This document shows positions 52,461 to 63,734 of a stretch of 64,000 bases of DNA, piece by piece (position 1 is the stretch's first letter; each line of letters starts with the position of its first letter). Under the pieces are notes generated by a model. That model did not search any database. It saw only the letters and a program-made list of their open reading frames with translations, and had not been told where the DNA came from. The stretch spans positions 3,554,254-3,618,253 of the forward strand of contig CM012954.1 in the NCBI GenBank assembly GCA_000181795.3, in the 5' to 3' direction. The position numbers and the translations under genes are program-made. The DNA is from Trichinella spiralis (Eukaryota > Nematoda > Enoplea > Trichinellida > Trichinellidae).

Positions 52461-52828
52461 TATTTTTGAATATCTGTTTTTCAGAATTTCTTTACTACAG
52501 ACTTATTATTTTGATTAAAAGTGAAACTGAAGTGTATATTTTGTAGCATTTGAATTTTTCAAGCTTATGATAATCCATGAGCATTGCTGTGTTGACTTAT
52601 CATATTTATTGTATTATTGTTTTTTTTGCGAAATAAGTTTTTTGAGGATATTGATATAAGCTGTGTGAACAGTTATTTTATACAATTGTATTGTGAAAAT
52701 AACTTCGTAATTTTTCCATAGGCAATATCAATTGATGCTGTTGATTTGTTCTTGAATATCAATATTATGAATATGTACGTACAGTAGGTATACATTAGTA
52801 AATAGTGAGCAAAATTTTTTGTTGGGGG

Positions 52829-53990
52829 ATGATTGGAATAAATGATAAAGATAGTTGTTCTTGTGAAAGCACATGCGATTTAGCAGAAAGACTAGATAAC
52901 CTGTTTAAACGTATTGCTAACATACCAGAAGCTTTCTTCCGTGACCAACAACGAGGAGAAGCAGATTTTACATTTGAGCAACGACTAAATATCGTCCGAA
53001 GTACATACGAACAAATGCCGGTAAAATTTTTGTCCAAATATTCATGTTACATTGAAAAAGGTGAACTTGATCTCTTCGAACCGTACAGTGATCAGACGAT
53101 GGAATATCATATCGAACGTAATTGTAATACCAGTTAAAAATGCCGAATTGAAAAAAATTATTTAAGGAATTAAAAATTCTGGTACAAAAGAAGCAGCTTT
53201 TCGAATAAAAAATCGTCGATTTTCGAAGTTAAAGCAACTGATCTCTGAAGGAACTTACTTCAGTGATCGTGAGATGCGTCAACGTGATCCTTGGCTTTAC
53301 TATCATATGATTGGCCGATTTTTAACCGAAAATGAGTCAAAAGCGTTATTTTATTCACAAAACTCTCAGTACAAATTCAGTGATCTTCTTCTGGATTTTC
53401 ATGACAATAAAAAGGTATAGAAATTGTCATTTCATGGGCATGTTTTATGTAAATGTTCCCTTTTATGAACGATTCTTTCAGGTGAACGATGAAAGAGTGA
53501 AAAGGGAAAATTCCTATCGAAAGGAACCGAAGAAATTTTTTTCTTGTAAATTTTACTTAATATTTCAATTATTCACAAGCAGAAGTTTGTACTTTTGCAG
53601 ATGAAACCAAGAAAACTGAAACAACGATTTCTGAGGAAGAAAAAGAACGTTTGAGGAAGGAATTTGTCATCATTATGCACGAATCTTTTCTCGAAGGTCG
53701 TGACAAAGAATTCGATTACAGGTAACGGTTCTCTGATCCTAATTGTTATATTTCTTATTAGAACTATTGTATGTTATATGTTAGCTCATTGAAAGTGAAA
53801 AGTAGTTGAAAAGTGTACTAGCGTGTAATTAGTAAACATAGGCTACAGATATAAATTTTATTATAACATAAATACAAGAGATTTAGTATTCTACTGTTTT
53901 AGTGAAGTCGATGAAAATTCCAAATATGATGATTATGTTCGGATAAATCAAGATGCAGAAGATAAATATTTTGAAGACAGTGATGATTAA
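52829..53990 (+). CDS. CCDC97: CCDC97-like protein (SF3B-associated)
   Basis: CCDC97 is a poorly studied eukaryotic protein, reported to associate with the SF3b splicing complex. Five exons: 52829–53117, 53167–53414, 53482–53545, 53601–53721 and 53903–53990; 269 residues. Family blocks seen in order: RLNIVRSTYEQMPVKFLSKY, LFEPYSDQTMEYHI, NRRFSKLKQLISEGTYFSD followed by REMRQRDPWLYYHMIGRFL, an acidic linker, LRKEFVIIMHESFLEGRDKE, and FDYSEVDENSKYDD ending with AEDKYFEDSDD. The human protein is ~340 residues; the difference lies in a shorter acidic linker. Exon 4 to 5 splits the Ser codon of FDYS. Ends 135 bp from the convergent TBCB gene. Confidence 0.87.
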
Positions 53991-54125
53991 TGCGATCATT
54001 AAAAATGACACAGTTTTTCGATATGATATTGTAAATTATCAACTTGGTTCCGCACTTATAGTCTGAAAAACAGGAAGTACATATACCAAGTAAGTTGACA
54101 AAGTGTGTATTCAATTACAAGGTCA

Positions 54126-55113
54126 TCACAGTTCCAGTGCTTCTTCGTTTTCCACTACTGTTTCCACCAGGTGTGGCCTTACAAATGCTCCTCGTTTGTC
54201 CTTACATTGAAAGTATCGTTTTCCATTTACTGACCCGTCATGTTTGCCAACCTCTTCGTCGTATTCCACTCCTATCCACAATCCTGGTTTGAAATCTGTT
54301 TCACCTAAAATAAAATCAACAATAACATCTACTAACGAATAAGCATTGCAGTTTACCGATGTAAGCAATTTTTCCTCTTTTCCACTCTTGAGGATCACCA
54401 ATTTTAACAATACAACGCTGGCCTACCTGCGGGATATGTACAAATTATGTATGTTTGTTTGAACATTTAAAAATTTACCTGCTTATCCAAGAGGTCGATT
54501 TCCATCTCTTCCTTTGGTACAAGTTTTTCATGATTTGGATTGTATTTGCCTAACTTGTTCTGACGCATAAAATCAAGTACAGTACCTGATAATAGATAAT
54601 AAAAATAAATCTTTATGTCTAGTTTATTGTCTGAAATTGCCTTTTCTTTCTTTGTAGTCATTATCAGTCATTGAATAAGTTTCAACGTTAGCTACTTCGT
54701 ATAAATTAGCAGTCTTTTGGCTTTCGTCAATTGCCTAAAAGTTCAGACGTGAATACAGCTGTTCAGAATAAAGAAGAGGAATGTTAACAGAGAAAACGTT
54801 TTACAAAATTCAATATTTACGTGAATAGTGGTTCCATCGGAAATATTTAAGTCAGTCAAGGTTTCGTTCGCATCGAAAAGTTTCAATTTTTGTCCATCCG
54901 GCTTTACAATCTGAAGTGTCATGCATGAAAATGGAATTCCCGTCAGCATTTCCACTTTCTTCTAGAATTGGACAACTTGTATAAATTTTCATCTAGACAG
55001 AAGCTTACTTTAAGTTCCCCAACGGTGATTTTTAATGGAAAACGCCTTCTAGAGTAGAATGTTTGTACATCGCTGGTAACCACTAGATCGATGAATTCTT
55101 TAGAAGATTCCAT
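54126..55113 (-). CDS. TBCB: tubulin-folding cofactor B
   Basis: Binds alpha-tubulin after the CCT chaperonin and, with TBCE, aids dimer assembly or disassembly in the cytosol. Six exons: 55113–55009, 54961–54821, 54734–54641, 54585–54479, 54426–54357 and 54304–54126; 231 residues (human 244). The N-terminal ubiquitin-like domain spans ~1–85 ([40 protein letters not shown]). A linker helix carries [12 protein letters not shown]. The C-terminal CAP-Gly domain has [20 protein letters not shown] and GKRYF, containing the GKHDGS motif. The C-terminus ends EEALEL, like the acidic EEY/F-type tail but without the terminal aromatic. Intron 3 appears to use a GC donor (AAAAG|GCAATT), the only one in this window. 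Confidence 0.93.
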
Positions 55114-56043
55114 TTTATTAGCTAAAATAAATAAGTTTCTCTTCAATTAAGTACAGAAACACTGTTTTTCAGCTGTAAGTATCCTGAATAAATGAAACAT
55201 TTTATTTTGCAAAAGTTTCAAGTGAGCATTTCTGAAAAATTACAGTGAAAATAGAATATCAGTAATCGATGTTAAGGATATTTTTCCAACGTGAAGATGA
55301 AATTGCGCATGCTCGGCAATTTTTATGATATCAGTAATTTTACTGTAAAATAATAAATCGTTACTGTAAAAAATTGTACCTGCGAGATGTAAGTGAACTG
55401 TAACATTGTAATTTTTTATGCATTTGAATAATTCTAATATTATTATGTTAATTATTGCATAATTATGCACTTATATTATAATTTATATTTATCTTTTCTG
55501 TTTCATGCATTATTGAATGATTATTCTTTATGAATCGTAAATAAGTATATTGCTATAAAGCTGGTAAATTATACTTTTTAAATGGCACAAAATCATTTTT
55601 ATTTTGTAAAATATATTATTTTACATTTATGTAATGTGATATATACATATATTATATAGGTATGTACAGCGTGTGTATATGTATTATATAATTATTAATT
55701 AAAAAATTCTTTGTTTATAAAGCTTAATATTTCCTTTATAACCATTTAGATGGTGAACATTTGTTATTGAGCTTTATTCTATATTAATTTTAAGTTATTC
55801 AGTTACTAATTTTAATTGTTTTGCTACCTGATTTGTTTTATCTCACTTACTTTTTTTTGATTTGGTTTATTGATCATGTAAAACAATTTTTTTTCAAAAA
55901 TTATATTTACTAATTTCTTTCAAATGACAAGTATAGTCTGAACAATTCTGTTTAATTTTTTTTATATTTAATGTTCATTAGTTTTCATTTATTTGAAATT
56001 TAGCGTATTTTACTTCAGTTTTTGGCTTTTCAGTTTGCAAAAA
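55114..56043. other. AT-rich divergent intergenic region, TBCB/FRMD8
   Basis: 930 bp of very AT-rich DNA. No exon, RNA gene or clear promoter element was seen. Confidence 0.5.
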
Positions 56044-58263
56044 TGGTAAGCATTCAATGGTAAGCATTATGAATAGCTTATCAAAATATATATTGCCTTT
56101 AGGTTGTTTGTAGAATGACGCCGCGTATGCAAATATGATATCTGTAAAGGTAAACCCACCGATGAAGAAAGTTGAGAAAATAGTTGTTCAGCAGCGAGTG
56201 GATTACTTGAATTTAGCATTAACTGAATTGGTAATTTTGCTACGATTTTTTGAGGTTCATGATTAACAGAAATTTTTAATACAATTAATTAGTTTTGACT
56301 TAGAGCGTGATGGGTCGTAACGATAACGTAAGCTCGCCAGTTACAGAAACAGTAATTGATGCTCGAAACTCTTCATTGTGGGACAAAATGGAAGGTTTAT
56401 CAATTTGTCATTAGTCGTTATTTTTCTTGCATTTATTGTTACTATTATTCTAGATTTGCCGTTGGATATTTGTATATATCTTCCTGATCACAGGGGAATA
56501 CAGTTCAGTGTTGCGGGAGGACGACATGCCAATGCAGAACAACTGGGCAATCTGGTGTTCGACGAATTAAGTTTGGAAAAGTCTTCAGCTGAAGAAGCTT
56601 TGACTCTTTGGATGTGCTCACCTCTGTTGTGTGTGTTCTTTTGATGGGCATTGGGTTCATATTGAAAATTATATTTCAAGTTTAGCTATTCAACTGAAAG
56701 CTCATCACGTACCATTTCAAATACGCAGACTGTGGATGCGTTTTCTTCGTCGCTATTCTCATGGACTCGATGAAGAGATGACAAGTGATGAACCATTGCT
56801 GATCCTTCAGCGCAATGTACTTTTAACAGTGCAACGACAACGAGAGGTAATTATATTCAAACTTACTTTTATTATTTACAGTATGATTAAGAAATACTGT
56901 ATTGAAATTTTGACGGCACAGTTACAAGAGCGGCATGAAAGCCTTCTGGAAATACTGTATTTGCACGCAAAAGAGAGCATACTCAATGGTTATTGTCTGT
57001 GTCCGTTGGATTTGTGCCTGCGCTTGGCCAGTTTGCAAATGGCCGTTGAATGGCGCTCGTTCAGTTCTCAACATACCGGGATTACGTTAAGGTTGGCGAA
57101 CAGTGTAGTAGGTTAATGTACAGAAAATATGGTTGCAGGGAATCATTGGCAAACTTTTTGCCAGCACATGTCCTTACATCTGTGAGGAGCTGGTCACTGT
57201 TCGGTTGGACCATTCCATTTTTTAAAGGTTCTGAGGATCGTTTACTCAGCATGTATAAAGCTGTCGCAGAATGGTCTAAATTTCGACTTTACAATGCATA
57301 CGTTGATCTCTGCATGAAATTGCCTTCATATGGGTAAGTGCAATTGTTTTTTGAACAACATAGTGAAAAGTTTCCATTTTTGGAGGCTGTTTCTTATTAG
57401 CTGGAAAAGTGAGGAACAGGGAAGTTTATAGTAAATGAAATTTTGCATGATAGGCACTTTTATAAACTTAAATTCCCAAATTGGGTTATTGTTTATATAT
57501 ATTATAGTAATTTTTTATCAACTGGAAGGATGCATGTAGTTGGTGTTTGAATCCGTGACTTTCGACGTGCAGGAAGGTGTCATTCACAGCATCAAATGTA
57601 TTTATTTGATTATCAAGAAGCAAAAACAAGGAGTGTTTATAAAAATAGCGAATTGAAAAACATTTCTGTTGAAGTTTATGTAAACTTGAAATTGCAAAGC
57701 AGCAATTTTTAAGACAGTGAATAGGCAAACATGAAAACTACTTTAGGGCTGCAGTTTTTGCAGCTGAGTTGGAAATGCGTTCTCGTTGGCGAATGCATTA
57801 CCGATTGTCAGTGTGCGTTTCAATAAGCCGATGTTGGATAAGCGTTTGGGAAGCAACTTGCAACAAATCTCACTTGTTCACTGTCGCTTTGCGTCGTTGC
57901 CAATTTTGGCTTTTGGACGACGATCTGGACCAATTTGATGACAATTTTCCTGCACTGTTGTTAATGTTCGGCGAGAAGCAGAAAGACAATGGACAAAAGC
58001 TGTTGGTGACGTTGTTTTCCAAACAAGCGCCCCTGATGGAAGCATTGTTGAATAGTTTCTGCACAGAGCAGCAGTTTGCAGCTGATGCTCAGGTTGCAAT
58101 AGACTGTGAAAGTGGATTATCATTTCAAAATCGACTTTCTCAAATCAGTGCGGTTCGATTTTACAACTGCGAGGAACTGAGTGCGAAAATACCAGCCTAT
58201 TTGAAAAGCAGATTGGAAAGAAAATTAAATATTCACCGGGACAGTTCGAACGAATCATTGTAA
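56044..58263 (+). CDS. FRMD8: FRMD8 homologue (Bili/iTAP), FERM-domain protein, with an apparent frameshift
   Basis: In mammals FRMD8 binds iRhoms and stabilises the ADAM17 sheddase at the cell surface; fly Bili modulates Wnt signalling. Exons: 56044–56046 (start codon only), 56114–56230, 56304–56394, 56454–56630, 56686–56846, 56922–57333 and 57747–58263, about 490 residues. FERM signs: F1 DICIYLPDHRGIQFSVAGG and LTLWMCSPLL; F2 IQLKAHHVPFQIRRLW, SDEPLLILQRNVLLT, ANFLPAHVL; and an F3/PH-like lobe from YGAAVFAAELEM with FTVALRRCQFWLLDDD. The frame used up to LQMAVEWRSF (~57065) meets a stop at 57114. Conserved sequence continues in the −1 frame (FSTYRDYVKVGEQC). All flanking splice phases fit one missing base. 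The first two exons are inferred from phase and composition; a later ATG at 56310 is an alternative start. Confidence 0.8.
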
Positions 58264-58519
58264 CTGTTTTATTTAAATTTTTTAAATCTTAAAAATGTTG
58301 AAATATGTTTATTTTTCATTTCAATATTCTGGATTCATTTTATTTTCTGATTCTTTTTTTTCACGTATTCACCCACTAACTGCGGGACCATGTGGATCAG
58401 CCATTGAACGTATTTTTGTTGCATTCGTTGAAATATCGTCGTCGTCGAGCACAATCAACGTTGTGTAAATGAGAAAATTTTTTTGAACTCAACATGAAGT
58501 GTGAAAAGGGAAAAAAGAA

Positions 58520-59608
58520 TTATTGAAAATGGGATTGAACAGCATAACATAGTTCAATCAAACTCTTGTCGTAGAGTTTGCGTTGCAAGCATAATTTGAC
58601 AACTAACGATTCAAGTTCTGCCGTGTGTTTGTCCACCGCATTTGGATGCAACTTGCGCAAACTGTGTGCCAATTTCAAAATATATTCCACATTGCTTCCG
58701 CTCCGACCTTTGCTGTTGATAATCTGCAAAACAGTTACGATTAATTAAAAACCAACGACAAGGTTATGTATGTTTATTTGTTCTTTTCACTCGTTCCGCA
58801 ATCTGCTCCAGTGATTCACCAATACAGAACATCGGATTGGCAATCTGGCACGAGATGTAAATATTCACGGGAAATTTTGGAGTTCCATCAGCTGGGTGGA
58901 ATATTTCTGTCACCACGAAATAGCCGGCTCGTTCACGATAATTTAAATATTCTCTAACTTCATCAGCTTTATCCGTAGCAACTGAGTATGTTAAGCCCCA
59001 AACTTCAGCCTAATCAGTAACATAATTTCAATTATTCTATAATACTATAATTCGTTTTCAACCATAAATACAATTTTCGAATAGAAATTCATCCTGATAT
59101 ATGATACAATTATGAATAGCTGTGAGACAATAAAATGGCGAAGCAGATTTGACATGCACGTACGTAGCAGCTGCTTTCTCTGCTTATTAGTTAACATGGT
59201 TCTCAAATCATTGAAAAATGGAGTTATAAATGTTTTTAAAACTTCAAACTGATAGAGCGATTAACGTCGTCTCCAGAGGATAGGTTACTTAAGATTCTTT
59301 TTTTCAAATACGTATAAAGCTTCGCAGCATAAGTAAAACTCATTTTGAATTGTTGAAGCAGTAAAAAAACACTGAAAGATAAACTTACATTTTCTTCGGG
59401 CACTAATGTTACAACCCGGCCAGGCTATAATAAAATGTTTCCGTGAAGAATATGCTGAAAAATCATTACCTACATTCTGCTCTGTTCCACGATGATCCGG
59501 ACTCGCCTGACAAAAGCGCCGGCTATAGCCGAAAATGTAACCAACAGTACAGTTTATGTAAGGAAAATTTGGATTCCATAAAAGAGAACCGTATCCGAAA
59601 ACATGCAT
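58520..59608 (-). CDS. CHAC2: gamma-glutamylcyclotransferase, ChaC family (CHAC2-like)
   Basis: Degrades reduced glutathione to 5-oxoproline and Cys-Gly in the cytosol. Four exons: 59608–59474, 59424–59389, 59009–58791 and 58723–58520; 197 residues (human CHAC2 is 184). The start MHVFGYGSLLWNP gives the family's N-terminal nucleotide-like loop motif YGSLxW. Then GYSRRFCQASPDHRGT, PGRVVTLVPEEN, AEVWGLTYSV, the catalytic Glu in YRERAGY, and SGSNVEYILKLAHSLRKL. Exon 2 is only 12 codons. Exon 1 must use the donor AAT|GTAGGT rather than the stronger GTAATG four bases on, to stay in frame. Convergent with FRMD8, about 255 bp apart. Confidence 0.93.
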
Positions 59609-62140
59609 GGAAAATACACGCAGAAAAATCAGTTTATTTCCATCGACTTCAAAACTCTTAAATGAACGTTCAACAAAGCTTGCTGTACAATGAGACAAAA
59701 TGATAGTCAAGTACAAATTGTGTAATATTGCAAATGATCGCTGACAGTCGTTTTCTCTCTAACATATGACCTTGGTCCAATCTTTTCTGAGGGAATAATG
59801 AACTGTGCATTTTTTTTATCATGAAACTTTGGATTTTACTGATGGCACTGCATTCGTCAAATTCCTAAAACATAATATATTTATCTTTCTATCACCAAAG
59901 CAAGCATCTTAAAAATGAGACATTCAACATATTTGTTTTATTATTTATTGGTGACGGGAATTAATTTTAGGTAAATATAGTCGACGTTGTCGGTTGAAAT
60001 TAGAGAAATAAACGCTTTATTGGTATAATGTAACAATCAGTGAAGAAAGAATATGATGATGATGTTAGTGATGTTTACCAACAGCACTCATGTCATCGCC
60101 GGTCGTCTGTGGCTGAAGTGGTAAGCTTGTTTTATTTTCAATTTTGTTTTTTACTGTTTTTCTTTTATTTCTTAGTCCAGCTTTGTTTTCTGCCGTTCAA
60201 TTTTATGGCTGTTGTTTATTTATGAGATTTGTGTAAATTCATGTGTGTTTTTTGAATTAGATTTCTTAAATTCTAATTACGGGTGTTGTTGCGTTTTGTC
60301 TGCTCAACATAATGGGGGAATGTTTTTGCATTTTGTCTTCTTTTGCAAGCAATTGAATTTATCGTTACATCTAAAGTTTTCTAGAGCAGCACAATTTCTC
60401 AATTTTTACAAATACAAGATGATCTGCATAATTTATGATGTTTACAGTTCATTCAAATATTAAAATCACACATTAATATCGTATATTTAATTTAGCGACT
60501 TTATATTTAAATTTATTTTCTTTTGCATATTCAGAATTGTTCATTAAAGAGGTGAAATTTAATGATTTGCAAGGCCCATTTTTGAACTTTGCCCATTATT
60601 CACATTGTACATTGCTGAAAGTGAAAATAATAATTGAAAAAATATTTATATCATATGGATGAATAGTCTGCATAAATAAATGTCAATAATTCATGTAAGA
60701 TATAATTGTACTCGTGAAATAAATAAATTCGAATTGTCTGTAAGAAGTATATTAGGGTAGTTGTTCTTTCTACTTGATGTATTGGCAGTGGAATATAGAT
60801 GTGTAAGAAATTTTCTTCAGTTTTTGCGAATATGAAGACCAAGAGGATTCAGTTGGGTGTACTGTCATATCTTTTATATTTTGCAACATGTCAGTATTGC
60901 AATGTTTTAACGACGGTTTATTAGATAAAAAGTAAATTGTGTTTAGTTAGGATGAAATTATTGTTATAAGCGAAATAGCTGATATTCTGCATGGTTTAAA
61001 TAAATATATGATATAAATGTAGTGGAAAATAATAAACAAATGTAGTTAACACTAGTTGCTAATCTTCATTGGTAATTATATAAATTGATGTATATCCATT
61101 GAAACGAGCACAAGGATGTTTTATATTGATGATGTCAAATAAATAAATTTGCACGTTAATAATAATTTTCATAATCCTATACGAAATGTAATTATGAAGT
61201 GTTCATTGAAATAATGAATTGATGAAATTTGTACGCTATTACAAATTCAAAATTAGGTTATTTGACTTAAGGTAGTCTATTTTGCTTTTGGCATAATTTC
61301 CTTACTGCTGCTTTACTAATTTTCAGTTTCATAGTCTGTTATTGAGTGTATGGTCATGATGGTACGCTCTGAACTGCAGTTCTCTCCTACAGTTAATATT
61401 TATGCTTTCATAAGTGAGAAAGACATTCTGTGCTTTCTATTTGCATGAATCTCCTGACTGCTCTCTTTTTATCATATATATGTAGATGCTTCAGTTTGTG
61501 CAGCTGTAAGTTAGTGGTATGCACTGGCTGAGGATTTGTTTTTCCACTGGAACACCGGACTGGCATCCATAAAACAGATATATTTTTTCAGTCTACTTCA
61601 TTATTATTTCTTCAGAATGTTTCATCACACTTTGAAACAACCCAAGAATAAGATTGATATCAGCGTTCAAAAGGCAATTATTTTACTAATATGATATTTT
61701 TGATTAACTATAAAACTGTTGAAAATGGATTCAGTGTATAGAATTTTTTGAAATTTCACATCTAAGGTAACAAGTTGTTTTAATAGGTTGGGATTGCTGC
61801 CTATTTCAAATTGAAATTTTTTTCCTACTAAGACGACATGAGATGGAAAATTATTATTTACAATATTTTTTAGTTTCAGTGCAGATTGTTTTGGTCGAAT
61901 AGCTACATAAACGTTGTTTCTCTAGCATAGGAGAGTAACTTTTCTTTAAAACTCGTCTTACCAGTAGTAACAAGGCACTTGTCTATCAACGTTGATATAG
62001 ATTGTGCTAATAAGTTTCATTATTAAATAAAGTTATTCACTCTGTGTCATTATCGTATTACTGACGGGAAGTTGTTGTTCTACTAGAGGCAAAGTAGTTA
62101 TGTATTTGCATAATTTGCTTAACATTATATTACTTTTCAG
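59609..62140. other. intergenic or intronic region with doubtful exon
   Basis: Mostly AT-rich. A possible plus-strand exon ends at a good donor at 60120 (GCTGAAGTG|GTAAGC) and reads KKEYDDDVSDVYQQHSCHRR. It has no start codon of its own and would need a 2-kb intron to reach the candidate exon at 62141. Nothing else is supportable. Confidence 0.4.
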
Positions 62141-63198
62141 AATAATTCTTCCATCATCATCAGTCATTTGGATATTCAACATGGTAACACATGTGCTGAA
62201 CTGGAATTCCCCTCTCCAATATCATCAGTGATTAAAAGGTAAGGCAAGTTTGATAATGTGATGCGCATATATGCTTGCCATTTGCATGACCTCACAAATA
62301 TGGTGAATGGGAACTAATTGGTATCTGTTCTTAGATGATGAATAGGTGTTTTATTATTTTGAGATGACTAGAACTTCACTATTCATGTCAGTTAAAAATG
62401 AATGCTACTAATAATACGTCTTATGGAAATTAAGTAGAAAACGCAATGAATTTAAAATAGCATATTAAAGGTATTTTTTTATTTTTTCAGATGTCACATA
62501 TGCAAAAGTGCATCTACTACAGTTTCAAAAAGGTCATTTGTTATATTCAAATAGTCTGCGAGAAACGTTCTTTGAATGTTTCAAAACGCAGCGGGCAGTT
62601 ATCATTCCCTACGTACGTATCCGTATTTGCTGATGAAAATATGTAAGCAATACTATATTGTTATTATATTTAGCATTTCATGTATCACTTGTATGAATAT
62701 GTATGATTACATAAACCAATATAAAATGGTTACATAACAAATAATTTATAACCGATAGAACTGCATGATGATTATGTTTTGTTCCGAAAATGTTTGTTTG
62801 CCATGTCATTGCTTTTTCATAACTAATCATTAATAACTATTTTGGTGATGGAAATGCTTGCAAGCTTTTAACGGTGGAGCAAAGACAATATATAATTATA
62901 AAACAATTATTTTTTTATCTTTCTTTGATTTATTCAATACGTAAATTTTAAGATTCTAGAGAAATTAGCATCACCACGGGTAAGTATAATAGTAAAATTC
63001 TAATTAAATGCACTCTTATTCGTATGGATTACGTTTTATATGGTTGTTTTAGATAATGTATAGAGAAGCTTTGTTTCCTCGTTATTCGTCAAATGTCAAA
63101 AATCCTGTAAGCTGTTTTACTATTCGATTTATGTTTTCTTTTTGTATTCTGAATTATACACATTTTAGGTGAATTGTTTTGCAATGGGTGAAAAGTAA
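62141..63198 (+). CDS. unidentified gene, candidate 3' exons
   Basis: Candidate exons bordered by good splice sites: 62141–62238, 62491–62612, 62953–62979, 63053–63106 and 63169–63198 (ending in TAA). The last four join in phase to read VHLLQFQKGHLLYSNSLRET, FFECFKTQRAVIIPY, ILEKLASPR, IMYREALFPRYSSNVKNP and VNCFAMGEK. The first (SSIIISHLDIQHGNTCAELE) ends in a phase that does not fit the frame of the second, so either the junction is wrong or there is a missing exon. I do not recognise the family; no domain, signal peptide or membrane segment is evident. Confidence 0.33.
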
Positions 63199-63498
63199 TC
63201 GAAACAGTTTGGGACTGAATGAAAAAGTTGTTTGGAACGCGTTGCTTTGTTTGAAAACTTGTCGTGGTTAACTTCGGGTAATTTACAGGTATTTTTTACA
63301 GTGAAGATTTTTTAGTTGGTAAGTCTGGGTAAGTATTTTTTGCAGTTAATATTCTAGTTCCATCGATTCTTGATTGAAAAGATTTGAAAAGTATTTCAGT
63401 AAGTATTCAAATTCAGGTAGGTAATTTTAAGTCGAGGGAAGAGAGTGCACCGGTATAAAGGGAGGAGATGAGTTGGAGAGGGAGTTGTTGGAGGGAGG

Positions 63499-63702
63499 AG
63501 ATGAGATGGAGGGGGAGATGAGATGGAGGGGGAGATGAGTTGGAGGGGGAGATGAGTTGGAGGGGGAGATGAGTTGGAGGGGGAGATGAGTTGGAGGGGG
63601 AGATGAGTTGGAGGGGGAGATGAGTTGGAGGGGGAGATGAGTTGGAGGGGGAGATGAGTTGGAGGGGGAGATGAGATGGAGGGGGAGATGAGATGGAGGG
63701 GG
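63499..63702. repeat. 17-bp G-rich minisatellite, 12 units
   Basis: Twelve perfect-length units AGATGAG(T/A)TGGAGGGGG: two with A, eight with T, two with A at the variable site. They are preceded by degenerate purine-rich copies (about 63430–63498) and followed by a partial unit. A long open frame on the opposite strand (63427–63924) is a by-product of the repeat and is not annotated as a gene. Confidence 0.95.
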
Positions 63703-63734
63703 AGATGAGGAGTTGGGAAGTTGCAAACTGTAAT

